From an uncultured Oscillibacter sp. (GTDB lineage: Bacteria > Bacillota > Clostridia > Oscillospirales > Oscillospiraceae): 64,000 bases of DNA. Shown piece after piece: positions 51,200-60,389 of this stretch (positions are counted from its first letter, which is position 1; each line of letters opens with the position of its first letter). Both the position numbers and the translations under genes were made by a program. The notes below the pieces were generated by a model, which saw only the letters and a list, made by a program, of their open reading frames with translations, was not told the DNA's origin and ran no database searches. The stretch is from assembly GCA_900770295.1 (NCBI GenBank), contig CAAGJQ010000154.1, positions 1-64,000 of the forward strand. The letters run 5' to 3'.

Positions 51200-52045
51200 T
51201 CAAGCTCCCTGCTGGATTCTCCTGTCCAGCCGATCCAGAAAATACGCCAGCAGAAAGCCGCCCACACAGCAGAGAACAGAGAGGATGATCTCCATGGGGC
51301 CGTTGTAGGATGTTGGAACGATCACCAGCGTAGAGGCCAGCACGATTCCGAAAATACCGTGAAACGCCACAGAATAGTGCTTCCGGAAGAACCAGGAGAC
51401 ACAGCGGGCCAGCAGCAAGATGGAGAGGAACATTCCCGGCAGACATGCTGAGAGCACCAGCAGGTCCAGATTCGCCAGTCCCTCCAGCATGGGCTGGTAA
51501 AGTCCCAGGGCCATCATGACGGAGGAGGACGTCATGCCGGGGATCACGATGCTCATGCCCCACAGCACACCGCAGAAATTATACCACCAGAAATTGGGTT
51601 CCACGCAGACACAGGCCACGTGGCTGATGTAGAACAGCCCCGCGAACATCGCCAGAGCACAGACCAGCAGGCTAATCCAGGAGGCGGCGGAGCGCCCCTC
51701 CTTCCCCGCCTCCCGGAACAGAGAGGGCACCGTCCCCACGATCAGGCCGATGAACAGCCAGATCGTCACGGTATCGGACAGGTCCATTGCGGCGGAGATG
51801 CCTTTGGCAAAGCCCAGAAAGCCCACGCACCAACCCAGAATGATCGGTGGGAAGCGCTTCCAGTATTTCGGAATGGCAATCCGGGGCCGGGTCAGGATCT
51901 CCATGAAGGGGCGGTAAATGTCGAACACCACCGCCAGAACGCCGCCGGAGACGCCGGGCAGGATCGCGCCCACGCCGATCAAGGCGCCGCACAGCAGGTC
52001 CCGCAGCCAGCACATCATGCAGTTTTTATCCCGGGGCCGGCCCAT
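51200..52045 (-). CDS. DUF368 (PopT-type) membrane transporter
   Basis: A 281-residue polytopic membrane protein of about eight helices. The two family repeats are seen as GALIGVGAILPGVSGGVLAVVFDIY and LWGMSIVIPGMTSSSVMMALGLY, each with the P-G-x-S/T-x-x re-entrant motif. DUF368 proteins were recently shown to return undecaprenyl phosphate across the membrane, the lipid carrier for peptidoglycan; this member is assigned by family only. The ATG at 52045 follows AAGGAGG; a TTG at 52072 lies upstream of that site. Confidence 0.92.
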   Translation of the reverse strand: MGRPRDKNCMMCWLRDLLCGALIGVGAILPGVSGGVLAVVFDIYRPFMEILTRPRIAIPKYWKRFPPIILGWCVGFLGFAKGISAAMDLSDTVTIWLFIGLIVGTVPSLFREAGKEGRSAASWISLLVCALAMFAGLFYISHVACVCVEPNFWWYNFCGVLWGMSIVIPGMTSSSVMMALGLYQPMLEGLANLDLLVLSACLPGMFLSILLLARCVSWFFRKHYSVAFHGIFGIVLASTLVIVPTSYNGPMEIILSVLCCVGGFLLAYFLDRLDRRIQQGA

Positions 52046-52074
52046 TCCCTGCGCCTCCTTGATTGGTTTCAACT

Positions 52075-52103
52075 ATGATAGCAGTTTTGCCTGCCGGTTT
52101 CAA
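52075..52103 (-). promoter_or_regulatory. Promoter of the DUF368 gene
   Basis: Minus-strand TTGAAA and TATCAT with 17 bases between, 29 bases before the ATG. Confidence 0.6.
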
Positions 52104-52212
52104 TCCGATGCAATCCTTTTATTTGTAAATAATCCATGGCCGCGCAGTGATATTGGATATATTGTATATTTTTTGTCGTTCATACGCACCCTTTTTCAGT
52201 CATTTTCGACCG

Positions 52213-52241
52213 TTGACAAAAAGGGCAATCGCGTGTAGACT
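52213..52241 (+). promoter_or_regulatory. Promoter of the metNIQ T-box leader
   Basis: Consensus TTGACA and TAGACT with 17 bases between, followed closely by the T-box leader. Confidence 0.75.
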
Positions 52242-52261
52242 GCAATTTAGATTCCTTAATT

Positions 52262-52536
52262 GCATACAGCAAAGACGATGAAGAGAAGAGTACCCATACA
52301 GATACGGCACAGAGAGTCTCGATTGGTGGGAAGAGACGCGGAAGGGTCTGGGGAACATGGTCTCGGAGTTGCGTGGCCGACCGCGTTCGCATAGGTCACG
52401 ACGTGAGCGCACGTCACAGCGCAGGAGTGTGTTGGCACTCTCAAAGGCCGCTTTCGTGAGGAAGTGTGCGAACCAAGGTGGTACCACGGCGTATTGTACG
52501 TTCGTCCTTGAGGCAGATTGCTTCAAGGGCTTTTTT
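52262..52536 (+). ncRNA. T-box leader (methionine) of metNIQ
   Basis: The T-box core AAGGTGGTACCACGG lies at 52475-52489. Stem I carries the AGAGAGTC and GGTGGGAAGAGAC apical features, and the specifier position holds ATG at 52357-52359 (within GGGAACATGGTC). A terminator with the stem GTCCTTGAGGCA and complement (52504-52530) and TTTTTT ends the leader. Uncharged tRNA-Met would thus turn on the transporter genes that follow. Confidence 0.93.
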
Positions 52537-52581
52537 ATTGCCCTTCCCTCTCAAAATCATCCGAAAAGGAGCTTTGATACT

Positions 52582-53598
52582 GTGAGTGAATCCATCATTC
52601 AAATCCAGCATCTGAATAAGACCTTCGGCACCGGCGACACCGCCGTCCACGCTCTGGAGGACATCAATCTGGATATCAAGCAGGGCGAGATCTTCGGCAT
52701 CATCGGCCTGTCCGGCGCCGGCAAGTCCACGCTGGTCCGCTGCATGAACCTGCTGGAGCGGCCCACCTCCGGCACCGTCATCGTGGACGGCAGGGAGATG
52801 ACGGCCCTCTCCGAAAAGGAGCTGCGGCTGGCCCGCCGGGATGTGACCATGATCTTCCAGAGTTTCAACCTGCTGATGCAGCGCACCTGTCTGAAAAACG
52901 TCTGCTTCCCCATGGAGATCAGCGGCGTGCCCGCCGCCCAGGCGAAGGAGCGGGCGGCGGAGCTGCTGGAGCTCGTGGGCCTTCGTGACAAGGCCGACGC
53001 CTATCCCTCCCAGCTCTCCGGCGGTCAGAAGCAGCGGGTGGCTATCGCCCGTGCCCTGGCAACAGACCCCAAGGTGCTGCTGTGTGACGAGGCAACCTCC
53101 GCGCTGGACCCCACCACCACCGCTTCCATTCTGGCCCTGCTGAAGGACCTGAACGCCAAGCTGGGCGTGACCGTGGTGGTCATCACCCACCAGATGAGTG
53201 TCATTGAAGAAATTTGCTCCCGGGTCGCCATTCTGGACGGCGGCGTGGTGGCGGAGCAGGGCAATGTGGAGGACATCTTCTCCCATCCATCCACCGACGC
53301 GGCCCGCCGTCTGGTGTATCCCGGCGGCGTCAGCGTGGCTCAGTATCCCGCCGGGACTCACGCCGTCCGCGTGGCCTTCAACGGCGGCACGGCCTACCAG
53401 CCCCTCATCGCGTCTCTTGCCATCGACCTGGGCGTCAAGGTAAACATTTTGGGAGCCGATACCCGCAACATCGACGGCAAGGCCTTCGGCACCATGCTCC
53501 TGGGGCTGCCTGACGACCCCAACGAGGCCGCCAAGGCCCTATCCTACATCCGTTCCCAGCCCAACGTTTCCGCGGAGGAGGTGGAGTACCATGGCTGA
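52582..53598 (+). CDS. metN: Methionine ABC transporter ATP-binding protein
   Basis: ATPase of the D/L-methionine uptake system, 338 residues. Walker A GLSGAGKST, Q-loop IFQSFNLL, signature LSGGQKQRVAIARAL, Walker B VLLCDEATSALDPTTT and H-loop ITHQM are intact. Residues about 250-338 form the C-terminal NIL domain (RVAFNGGTAYQPLIASLAIDLG), which binds methionine and shuts transport down. The start is a GTG at 52582 behind AAAAGGAG; the open frame continues upstream into the T-box and is not translated. The product overlaps metI by eight bases. Confidence 0.96.
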   Translation: MSESIIQIQHLNKTFGTGDTAVHALEDINLDIKQGEIFGIIGLSGAGKSTLVRCMNLLERPTSGTVIVDGREMTALSEKELRLARRDVTMIFQSFNLLMQRTCLKNVCFPMEISGVPAAQAKERAAELLELVGLRDKADAYPSQLSGGQKQRVAIARALATDPKVLLCDEATSALDPTTTASILALLKDLNAKLGVTVVVITHQMSVIEEICSRVAILDGGVVAEQGNVEDIFSHPSTDAARRLVYPGGVSVAQYPAGTHAVRVAFNGGTAYQPLIASLAIDLGVKVNILGADTRNIDGKAFGTMLLGLPDDPNEAAKALSYIRSQPNVSAEEVEYHG

Positions 53599-54274
53599 TC
53601 TGCTGACTGCTGAATTCTGGACCAAATACGGTCCCCTGCTGCTGGACGGCACCATCGATACTCTGGTCATGATCGGTATCTCCACGGTGTTCGCCTACCT
53701 GCTGGGCCTGCCTTTGGGCGTGGCGCTGATCCTGACTCAGCCCCACGGCATCCGGCCCAACAACATCATCTACCGGGTCCTGGGCTGGATCATCAACGTG
53801 GGCCGCTCCCTCCCCTTCATCATCCTGATGGTGGCCATCATGGACTTCACCAAGCTGATCGTGGGCACCAAGATCGGCGTCAAGGGCGCCATCGTCCCCC
53901 TGGTGGTCTCGGCGGCTCCCTTCATCGCCCGTATGGTGGAGACCTCCCTGGCGGAGGTGGACGCCGGCGTGGTGGAGGCGGCCCAGTCCATGGGCGCGTC
54001 CACCTTCCAGATCGTCTGGAAGGTCTACCTGCCGGAGGCCAAGCCCTCTCTGGTGCTGGGCGGCGCCATCTCCATCGTGACCATCCTGGCCTACACCGCC
54101 ATCGCGGGCGCCATTGGCGCGGGCGGCCTGGGCGATCTGGCTATCCGCTACGGCTACCAGCGCCGCTATCCCCCCATGCTGCTGGTGACGGTCATCTTCC
54201 TGATCGTTTTGGTACAGCTCATTCAATCCGTTTTCAGCCGCGTGTCGAACCGTATCGATAAGCGTTTGAAATAA
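53591..54274 (+). CDS. metI: Methionine ABC transporter permease
   Basis: A 227-residue MetI permease with five hydrophobic helices. The EAA loop that engages MetN reads GVVEAAQSMGASTFQIVWKVYLPEA, and IVTILAYTAIAGAIGAGGLGDLAIRYGYQR near the end is the family hallmark. GGAGGTGGAGTACC precedes the ATG inside the end of metN. Confidence 0.97.
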   Translation: MADLLTAEFWTKYGPLLLDGTIDTLVMIGISTVFAYLLGLPLGVALILTQPHGIRPNNIIYRVLGWIINVGRSLPFIILMVAIMDFTKLIVGTKIGVKGAIVPLVVSAAPFIARMVETSLAEVDAGVVEAAQSMGASTFQIVWKVYLPEAKPSLVLGGAISIVTILAYTAIAGAIGAGGLGDLAIRYGYQRRYPPMLLVTVIFLIVLVQLIQSVFSRVSNRIDKRLK

Positions 54275-54306
54275 AAAATCCCAGAAATTATTGGAGGAAA
54301 AGAACA

Positions 54307-55161
54307 ATGAAGAAACTGCTGACTCTGGCACTGGCCCTGGTGCTGTGCCTGTCTCTGGCCGCCTGCGGCGGCTCCAAGGAGGAGGCCCCCGCCGAGACTG
54401 AGACCCCCGCTGAGACCGAGACTCCCGCCGAGACCACCGAGCCCACTGTCCTGAACGTGGCCGCTTCCGCCACCCCCCACGCCGAGATCCTGGAGGAGTG
54501 CGTTCCCATCCTGGCCGAGCAGGGCATCGACCTGCAGATCCATGTCTATGGTGACTATGTGGTTCCCAACACCGCCGTGGAGGAGGGTGCCGAGGACGCC
54601 AACTACTTCCAGCATGTCCCCTATCTGGACAACTTCAACGCCGAGAACGGCACCCATCTGGTGAGCGTGGCCGGCGTCCACATCGAGCCCATGGGCATCT
54701 ACGCCGGCAAGACCGCCTCTCTGGACGAGCTGGCTGACGGCGCCACCGTGGCCGTCCCCAACGATGTGACCAACGAGGCCCGCGCTCTGCTGCTGCTGGA
54801 GGCCCAGGGTCTCATCAAGCTCAGCGATGACGCCGGTCTGGACGCCACGCCCAACGACATCGTGGAGAACCCCAAGAACCTGACCTTCACCGAGCTGGAG
54901 GCCGCCATGGTCCCCAACGCCCTGACCGAGGTGGACATCGCCGTCATCAACGTCAACTATGCCCTGGAGGCCGGCTTCAATCCCGTGGAGGACGCCCTGG
55001 CCATTGAGGATTCCGACTCCCCCTATGTGAACATCCTGGTCGTCAAGGAGGGCAATGAGAACAACGCCGCCGTCCAGGCCCTGGTGGAGGCCCTGCACTC
55101 CGACACCGTCCGCGATTTCATCGAGGAGAAGTACGCCGGCGCCGTGGTCCCCGCGTTCTGA
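54307..55161 (+). CDS. metQ: Methionine-binding lipoprotein MetQ
   Basis: Receptor of the methionine ABC system, 284 residues. The signal ends in lipobox LSLAAC; a low-complexity linker of PAETET-like repeats (about residues 22-42) precedes the NlpA-fold domain, which starts LNVAASATPHAEILEE and includes YGDYVVPNTAVEEGAEDANYF and VTNEARALLLLEAQGLI. GGAGG precedes the ATG. The operon ends at a strong terminator 27 bases downstream. Confidence 0.96.
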   Translation: MKKLLTLALALVLCLSLAACGGSKEEAPAETETPAETETPAETTEPTVLNVAASATPHAEILEECVPILAEQGIDLQIHVYGDYVVPNTAVEEGAEDANYFQHVPYLDNFNAENGTHLVSVAGVHIEPMGIYAGKTASLDELADGATVAVPNDVTNEARALLLLEAQGLIKLSDDAGLDATPNDIVENPKNLTFTELEAAMVPNALTEVDIAVINVNYALEAGFNPVEDALAIEDSDSPYVNILVVKEGNENNAAVQALVEALHSDTVRDFIEEKYAGAVVPAF

Positions 55162-55186
55162 TTCCACAAAAATCCGTATTTTCGCG

Positions 55187-55219
55187 CAAAAGAGAGGAGC
55201 TTTGCTCCTCTCTTTTTTA
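55187..55219 (+). terminator. Terminator of metNIQ
   Basis: AAAAGAGAGGAGC and complement with a three-base loop and TTTTTT. Confidence 0.9.
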
Positions 55220-55324
55220 CAGATTTTGTCGCTTTTTTTGTGGCTTTTCCGGAAAGGGCATGTTAAAATAGGAGCGCTGTCCGTGGAAGCGGACAAATTC
55301 AAGTCCAATGGAGGGCTTGTCCAT

Positions 55325-56707
55325 ATGGCGCCGAGACAGGGAAAACACTATGAGATCGATATGTGCAGCGGCCCGATCCTGCCCAAGATGCTGCAATTTG
55401 CGCTTCCGCTGATGTGTTCCAGTATCTTGCAGCTGCTGTTCAACGCGGCGGATATCATCGTGGTAGGCCGCTGGGCCGGAGACAATTCTCTGGCTGCCGT
55501 GGGGTCCAACACCTCTATCATCAACCTGCTGGTCAATCTGTTCGTCGGCCTGTCCGTGGGTGCCAACATTCTGGCCGCCCGGTGTTACGGCGCGGATGAC
55601 AGGGATGGTCTGCATCAAACGGTCCATACCTCCATGCTGCTGAGCTTTGTCAGCGGACTCCTGCTGGCGGTGATCGGGGCCTGCGGTGCCCGGACTGTTC
55701 TGATCTGGATGCAGTCGCCGCCGGAGGTGCGGGGGCTTGCGACCATATATCTTCGCATCTATTTCCTGGGCATGCCAGCCACCATGCTCTATAACTTCGG
55801 TGCGGCCCTTCTCCGGGCCGTGGGCGATACCCGGCGTCCTCTGTACTACCTTTTCGCCGCCGGTGTTGTCAATGTGATCCTGAACCTGTTTTTTGTCATT
55901 GTCTGTCATCTGGACGTGGCCGGCGTCGCCATTGCCACTGTCATCTCCCAGTGCGTCTCCGCCGCTCTGGTAGTGCAGTGCATGATTCGGGAGCCTGGGG
56001 CCGTTCATCTGGAACCGCGGCAGCTCCGCATCTGGAAGGTCCGGCTGAAGCAGATCTTGCAGGTGGGTCTCCCCGCCGGATTCCAGGGCGTCCTGTTCGC
56101 GCTTTCCAACGTGGTCATCCAGTCCTCCATCAACACCTTCGGTGAAACCGTCGTGGCAGGCAACGCCGCCGCTGCCAATATCGAGGCCTTTGTCTACGTC
56201 TCCATGAACGCGTTTTATCAGGCGAACATCTCGTTTACCAGTCAGAATCTCGGCTCCGGGCGGTATGGCCGCGTCCGTCCCATCCTGCTGTGGGCACAGG
56301 GCTGTGTCATCGCCGTGGGTGTTGTCCTGGGCGGACTGGCCACTCTGTTCGGCCACCAGCTGCTGGGAATTTACTCTGAGAGCAATGCTGTGATAAATGC
56401 CGGTATGGACCGGCTGACCATCATCTGCGTCTCGTATGCCATCTGCGGAATGATGGATGTGATGGTGGGTTCCCTGCGTGGGCTGGGCTATTCGGTCATG
56501 CCCATGCTGGTCTCTTTGATCGGTGCCTGCGGCCTGCGTCTGATCTGGATCGCCACTGTCTTTCAAATACCGGAGTTTCATACCATTCAAACCGTCTACT
56601 GGTCTTATCCGGTCTCCTGGAGCATCACATTTCTGGCACATCTGGCCTGCTTTTTCTGGGCCACGGGCCGTTTGAAACGTCAGCACGCTCAGGACTCCGT
56701 CCCCTGA
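55325..56707 (+). CDS. MATE-family efflux transporter
   Basis: A 460-residue cation-antiport exporter with twelve hydrophobic helices in two six-helix halves (PKMLQFALPLMCSSILQLLFNAADIIVVGRW in the first, LKQILQVGLPAGFQGVLFALSNVVIQSSIN in the second), both with the family's P-x-x/G-Q-x-x motif. Substrates may be drugs, cell-wall lipids or small organics; no assignment is possible. The ATG at 55325 follows TGGAGGG; a much longer open frame upstream overlaps metQ and its terminator and is not used. Confidence 0.93.
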   Translation: MAPRQGKHYEIDMCSGPILPKMLQFALPLMCSSILQLLFNAADIIVVGRWAGDNSLAAVGSNTSIINLLVNLFVGLSVGANILAARCYGADDRDGLHQTVHTSMLLSFVSGLLLAVIGACGARTVLIWMQSPPEVRGLATIYLRIYFLGMPATMLYNFGAALLRAVGDTRRPLYYLFAAGVVNVILNLFFVIVCHLDVAGVAIATVISQCVSAALVVQCMIREPGAVHLEPRQLRIWKVRLKQILQVGLPAGFQGVLFALSNVVIQSSINTFGETVVAGNAAAANIEAFVYVSMNAFYQANISFTSQNLGSGRYGRVRPILLWAQGCVIAVGVVLGGLATLFGHQLLGIYSESNAVINAGMDRLTIICVSYAICGMMDVMVGSLRGLGYSVMPMLVSLIGACGLRLIWIATVFQIPEFHTIQTVYWSYPVSWSITFLAHLACFFWATGRLKRQHAQDSVP

Positions 56708-56711
56708 TAGC

Positions 56712-56755
56712 AAAGAGCACGCTGTGCGCCTTTGGCGCACAGCGTGCTCTTTTTT
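56712..56755. terminator. Bidirectional terminator
   Basis: A perfect 16-bp stem (GAGCACGCTGTGCGCC and complement) with a three-base loop and T runs in both directions, between the MATE gene and a converging small gene. Confidence 0.95.
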
Positions 56756-56767
56756 CATCTCTCTGCT

Positions 56768-57070
56768 TCACATGCCCAGCCGGACTTTGACAGACAGGAC
56801 GGCACAGGCCACCAGCAAAATCGTCAGAGCTCCCGTGCCCCACAGCAGATTATAGCTGACAGCCGCCTTATCCCGCTTCCGGCCGGCGGCAGCGGACAGA
56901 AATGTCCAAACAGCCACAACGGCGAAGATGATGCTGATGACATCCGCCGCCAATTGGATCTTCAGGGCCGAAGCCGCCAGGTACAGCAAAAAACCCACGC
57001 CGGAAATTCCCGCGCCGGTATTGATCTGCTTGGTGGTCTGGAACAGCAGACCCTTTTTCTTCTCGTCCAT
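56768..57070 (-). CDS. Small hypothetical membrane protein
   Basis: A 100-residue protein with three hydrophobic helices (ISGVGFLLYLAASALKIQ, ADVISIIFAVVAVWTFLSA, LLWGTGALTILLVACAVLS) and a basic N-terminus (MDEKKKG). I do not recognise a family. AAAGGAG lies 12 bases before the ATG. It follows the penicillin-binding protein gene by 22 bases, so it is likely in the same transcript and may belong to the wall-synthesis cluster. Confidence 0.7.
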   Translation of the reverse strand: MDEKKKGLLFQTTKQINTGAGISGVGFLLYLAASALKIQLAADVISIIFAVVAVWTFLSAAAGRKRDKAAVSYNLLWGTGALTILLVACAVLSVKVRLGM

Positions 57071-57092
57071 CTTTTTTGATTGCTCCTTTATA

Positions 57093-58460
57093 TTAATATC
57101 CGTTGACAATCGTGTCCAGCACCCGTCCGGCCACCGTACCGGCCACGGACGAGCCGCCGCCGCCGTTTTCCACCAGCACCACAAAGGCGTAAGGGGCGTC
57201 CTCATTCCGCAGGAACCCCGCGAACCAGGCGTGGGGTGTCTGCCCCTCCCCCACCTCGGCCGTGCCGGATTTGGCGCAGATGTCCATGTTGGGGAACCGG
57301 TCCCTGCCGTAGGTCTTTTCCACATTGTCCGCCATCATATCCGCCAGTTTTTCCGCCGTACCGGCGGATATCAGCGTCCCCGTCTTTTGGGTGATATGGG
57401 GCAGAGACGGGATGCCCAGGGCAGAGACCGTCTTTTTGATCAGATACGGCTCCGCCGCCTTTCCGCCGCCCGCGATGGCGCCCATGTACACCATCAGCGC
57501 GCAGGGATTCACCTGGTCCCTGTACTGTCCCACGCCGGCCCAGCCCAGCTGGCCGTCCGTGATGTTCTCCCAGGAGAAGGAGCCCTTTGCCGTGGGCAGA
57601 CCGTTGATGTCATAGCTGCCTGTCAGTCCCGCCTTCTCCGTGTACGTTTTCAGGGTGTCGGCCCCCAGTTCCTGCGCGATCTGGGCAAAGGCCACGTTGC
57701 AGGAGTTCGCGAAGGCGTCGCCGATGTGCTGCTCCCCGTGGGTGCCGGAGCAGACGATGGTTTCGTCCCCGATCTGCACGCTGCCCTGGCAGGTCCAGGT
57801 GCGGTCCTCCAGGTCCGGCAGCTCCTCCAGCGCCGCCGACAGCGTCACCGTCTTATAGACGGAGCCCGGCGTGAAGGTGGAGGACAGGAACCGGTTCAGG
57901 TACGCGCCCTTGTACCGGTCGTTGGACTCGATATCCGAGGGGACGTGCAGCGGGTCATAGCTGGGGGCGGAGACCATGCAGAGGATCTCTCCCGTCTTGT
58001 AATTGTACACCGCCACCGTGCCCGCGTGGCCGTTGAGGGCCTGGTAGGCCTCGTAGTTGTATCGGGCGTCGATGGTCAGATACAGGTCGCTCCCCCGGTC
58101 AGCGCCGAAGGCGCCGTTCAACAGGCTGTAGCCCGTCAGCTTGTCGGCAAAGGCGTTCAGGGCGCCGGTGCCGATATTGCCCTGCAAGTCTCCCACCGCG
58201 TGGAGGGTGGCCTTCCGAACCGTCTCGTTGTCGTAATAGGTCCGCTTCCCATTCTCCACTGTGGAGAGCACATCGCCGTCCCGGTCCAGCACGGTGCCGG
58301 AGGCCAGCACGCCGTCAGTGTTATAGAGATGGCGGTTAAAGGCGGAAGAGGCCCAGCTGCCGCCGTCTGTCAGATACCGGAACAGGAAAATCCCCATTCC
58401 CACTGCCAGAAGGAGGGCCAGAATACTGCACACCACCGCTCTTCGCTCAATCTTCTTCAT
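57093..58460 (-). CDS. Penicillin-binding protein, transpeptidase domain only (PbpA-like)
   Basis: Class B transpeptidase of 455 residues with one N-terminal membrane anchor (11-28) and a short pedestal. The active-site motifs are S200-V-Y-K203 (PGSVYK), S253-C-N255 and K-S-G-T in CAKSGTAEVG. It is shorter than most FtsI or SpoVD proteins and resembles PbpA in the FHA-FtsW-PbpA clusters of other Gram-positives. The ATG at 58460 lies inside the end of the SEDS gene (14-base overlap, GGAGGCGG site), so the polymerase and crosslinking enzyme are coupled. Confidence 0.95.
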   Translation of the reverse strand: MKKIERRAVVCSILALLLAVGMGIFLFRYLTDGGSWASSAFNRHLYNTDGVLASGTVLDRDGDVLSTVENGKRTYYDNETVRKATLHAVGDLQGNIGTGALNAFADKLTGYSLLNGAFGADRGSDLYLTIDARYNYEAYQALNGHAGTVAVYNYKTGEILCMVSAPSYDPLHVPSDIESNDRYKGAYLNRFLSSTFTPGSVYKTVTLSAALEELPDLEDRTWTCQGSVQIGDETIVCSGTHGEQHIGDAFANSCNVAFAQIAQELGADTLKTYTEKAGLTGSYDINGLPTAKGSFSWENITDGQLGWAGVGQYRDQVNPCALMVYMGAIAGGGKAAEPYLIKKTVSALGIPSLPHITQKTGTLISAGTAEKLADMMADNVEKTYGRDRFPNMDICAKSGTAEVGEGQTPHAWFAGFLRNEDAPYAFVVLVENGGGGSSVAGTVAGRVLDTIVNGY

Positions 58461-60267
58461 CGTCCGCCTCCTCTTCCGTGCCAAAGGGGTCCTCCACGGT
58501 CTCCGCTCTCCGGCGGGCCGCCTCTGTCAGCCGCCGCTGGGGTCCCCGCTGAATGGCGAAGCTGGCGTTTTCCCGGGTGTCCGTGGCCTTCAGGAAGGCC
58601 AGCAGGCCCCAGGCCGACATCATGGCGGAGCCGCCGTTGGAGACAAAGGGGAACGTCACGCCGGTGAGGGGCAGCAGGTCCACGGAGCCGAACACGTTCA
58701 GGCAGGTCTGGAACACCAGCAGGCTTCCGGCGGCGCAGGCCGCGATGGTGTAGAAGCTGGACCGCCCCACCCGGCAGGCCCGGGCCGCGAAAAACGCCAG
58801 GGTGATGATGGAGCCCACCGCCAGAAACGCGATCAGCAATCCCCATTCCTCGCACAGCATGCCGAACACCAGGTCCGTGTCCGCCGCTGGGACCCTGTGG
58901 AGCCAGCCGTTGCCGGCCCCCATGCCCAGCAGGCCGCCGGAGGCCGCCGCGGACATGGTGCGGGTCTGCTGATAGCCGGTGGTGGACGCCGCCTCCCAGG
59001 CGTGGCCCCAGGAGGCAAAGCGGCTCAGGATATACGGCTTGAACTTGACGATGATGCCCGCGCCGAACACCGCTCCGCCGCAGATCAGGGACAGCGTGGC
59101 GAAGTCGCCGGAGCGCATGTAGGCGATCACCAGGAAGGTCACAAAAAAGATGGCTGCGGTGCCGAAGTCGCTCATCAGGCCCAGACAGCCGATGCACACG
59201 CCGGTCAGCAGGATAAACAGCGTCAGGTTCCGCTTGTGGAACAGCCGCTCCAGGGTGGCGGAGCCCGCGAAGATATAACAGATCTTGGCGATCTCCGAGG
59301 GCTGGAAGGACAGCGGCCCGATGGAGATCCAGTTGACGGCGCCGTATTTGGATTTGCCGATGACCAGCGTGATGCCCAGCAGCGCGATGGCCGCGGCGGC
59401 CATCAGCCAGCGGTTCTTCTGCACGCGGCCCAGGTCCCGGAGGAACAGGCCCAGCACCAGAAACAGCACCAACCCCAGCAAAACCGCCACGAACTGCTTG
59501 AACAGACTGCCCGGCGCGCTGGAGGCCGTCACCGCCAGGGAGAGGGTGGAGAGGAAAAAAGCGATGGTCTCCATCTCAAAACCCACGCAGTGGGTGGTCC
59601 GCAGAATGGCAAAATACAGCCACATCACCACGGTCAGCCCCAAAAATGCCAGAGGAATCATGACGGACGCCTCCGTCCCCGCCGCCACGATCAATTGCAA
59701 ACAGGCCAGCACCTGGAACAGCGTCAACCACAGAAAGGACGGCCAGATCGTGGCCGGCCGCTCCGCCCGCCGCTTCTCCTCCATTGCCTCCCGCTCCGCC
59801 ACGGTCTGGGGCAGGAACACCAGTGGGACACCGCCCAGCATGATGGTGTCTCCCAGCTTCACCGGGGCGGAGTCCTCCACCTTCTCGCCGTTTACCAGGG
59901 TGCCGCCCTTGGAGCCCAGGTCGTAGATGGTCCAGCTCTCGTCCCTTCCCCGGCACAGGGCGGCGTGCTGCCGGGAGATGCTGGGGTAGTTCAGATGCAC
60001 GTCGGCGGTCTTGCTCCGTCCGATGATATTCTCCCAGTGGGTCAGCAGGATCGGCGCCCCGTTGGGCAGGCTCAGCTGGCCCCAGGTCTCCGGCGTATGG
60101 GGAATTTTCAGCAGAGAGCGCACGGCCCGGTACAGGATCAGGATCGCCAAAACCGGAAATAAAAAGCGGACAAACGCCATATACCACTCGCCCGCCATGG
60201 GATGTTCCGCCAGCAGCGCTGTCACAGTGTCCAGAAGTGTTTGCAGTGGCGCTGTCAGTCGTTCCAT
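58447..60267 (-). CDS. SEDS-family glycosyltransferase (FtsW/RodA/SpoVE) with N-terminal FHA domain
   Basis: A 606-residue fusion protein. Residues 27-50 are a first membrane helix; residues 60-153 form a cytoplasmic FHA domain with IIGRSKTADVHLNYPSISRQHA, YDLGSKGGTLVNG and LGDTI, the residues that bind phosphothreonine. Residues 175-570 are the SEDS core, with WISIGPLSFQPSEIAK, the catalytic region GLMSDFGTAAI and VFGSVDLLPLTGVTFPFVSNGG near the end. It polymerises glycan strands with the PBP encoded next. The FHA domain suggests control by a Ser/Thr kinase. Confidence 0.95.
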   Translation of the reverse strand: MERLTAPLQTLLDTVTALLAEHPMAGEWYMAFVRFLFPVLAILILYRAVRSLLKIPHTPETWGQLSLPNGAPILLTHWENIIGRSKTADVHLNYPSISRQHAALCRGRDESWTIYDLGSKGGTLVNGEKVEDSAPVKLGDTIMLGGVPLVFLPQTVAEREAMEEKRRAERPATIWPSFLWLTLFQVLACLQLIVAAGTEASVMIPLAFLGLTVVMWLYFAILRTTHCVGFEMETIAFFLSTLSLAVTASSAPGSLFKQFVAVLLGLVLFLVLGLFLRDLGRVQKNRWLMAAAAIALLGITLVIGKSKYGAVNWISIGPLSFQPSEIAKICYIFAGSATLERLFHKRNLTLFILLTGVCIGCLGLMSDFGTAAIFFVTFLVIAYMRSGDFATLSLICGGAVFGAGIIVKFKPYILSRFASWGHAWEAASTTGYQQTRTMSAAASGGLLGMGAGNGWLHRVPAADTDLVFGMLCEEWGLLIAFLAVGSIITLAFFAARACRVGRSSFYTIAACAAGSLLVFQTCLNVFGSVDLLPLTGVTFPFVSNGGSAMMSAWGLLAFLKATDTRENASFAIQRGPQRRLTEAARRRAETVEDPFGTEEEADDEED

Positions 60268-60301
60268 ATTCGTCCGCCTCCTTTTTTAAAAAAGTGAGTT
60301 C

Positions 60302-60330
60302 AGTATACCACTTTTCCGGTCTGATGTACA
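60302..60330 (-). promoter_or_regulatory. Promoter of the SEDS-PBP operon
   Basis: Minus-strand TGTACA and TATACT with 17 bases between, 35 bases before the start codon. Confidence 0.55.
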
Positions 60331-60389
60331 GAGTCCCTGTTTTTCCATATGGTTTCCAGCGTGGCAGGCCACAAATTTTCCTTTTTCTC

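Noticed and set aside
55055..55324. 550-residue version of the MATE transporter
   Set aside because: The extra N-terminus is the metQ 3' region and the metNIQ terminator read in another frame; MATE proteins are about 450 residues and start at the ATG at 55325.
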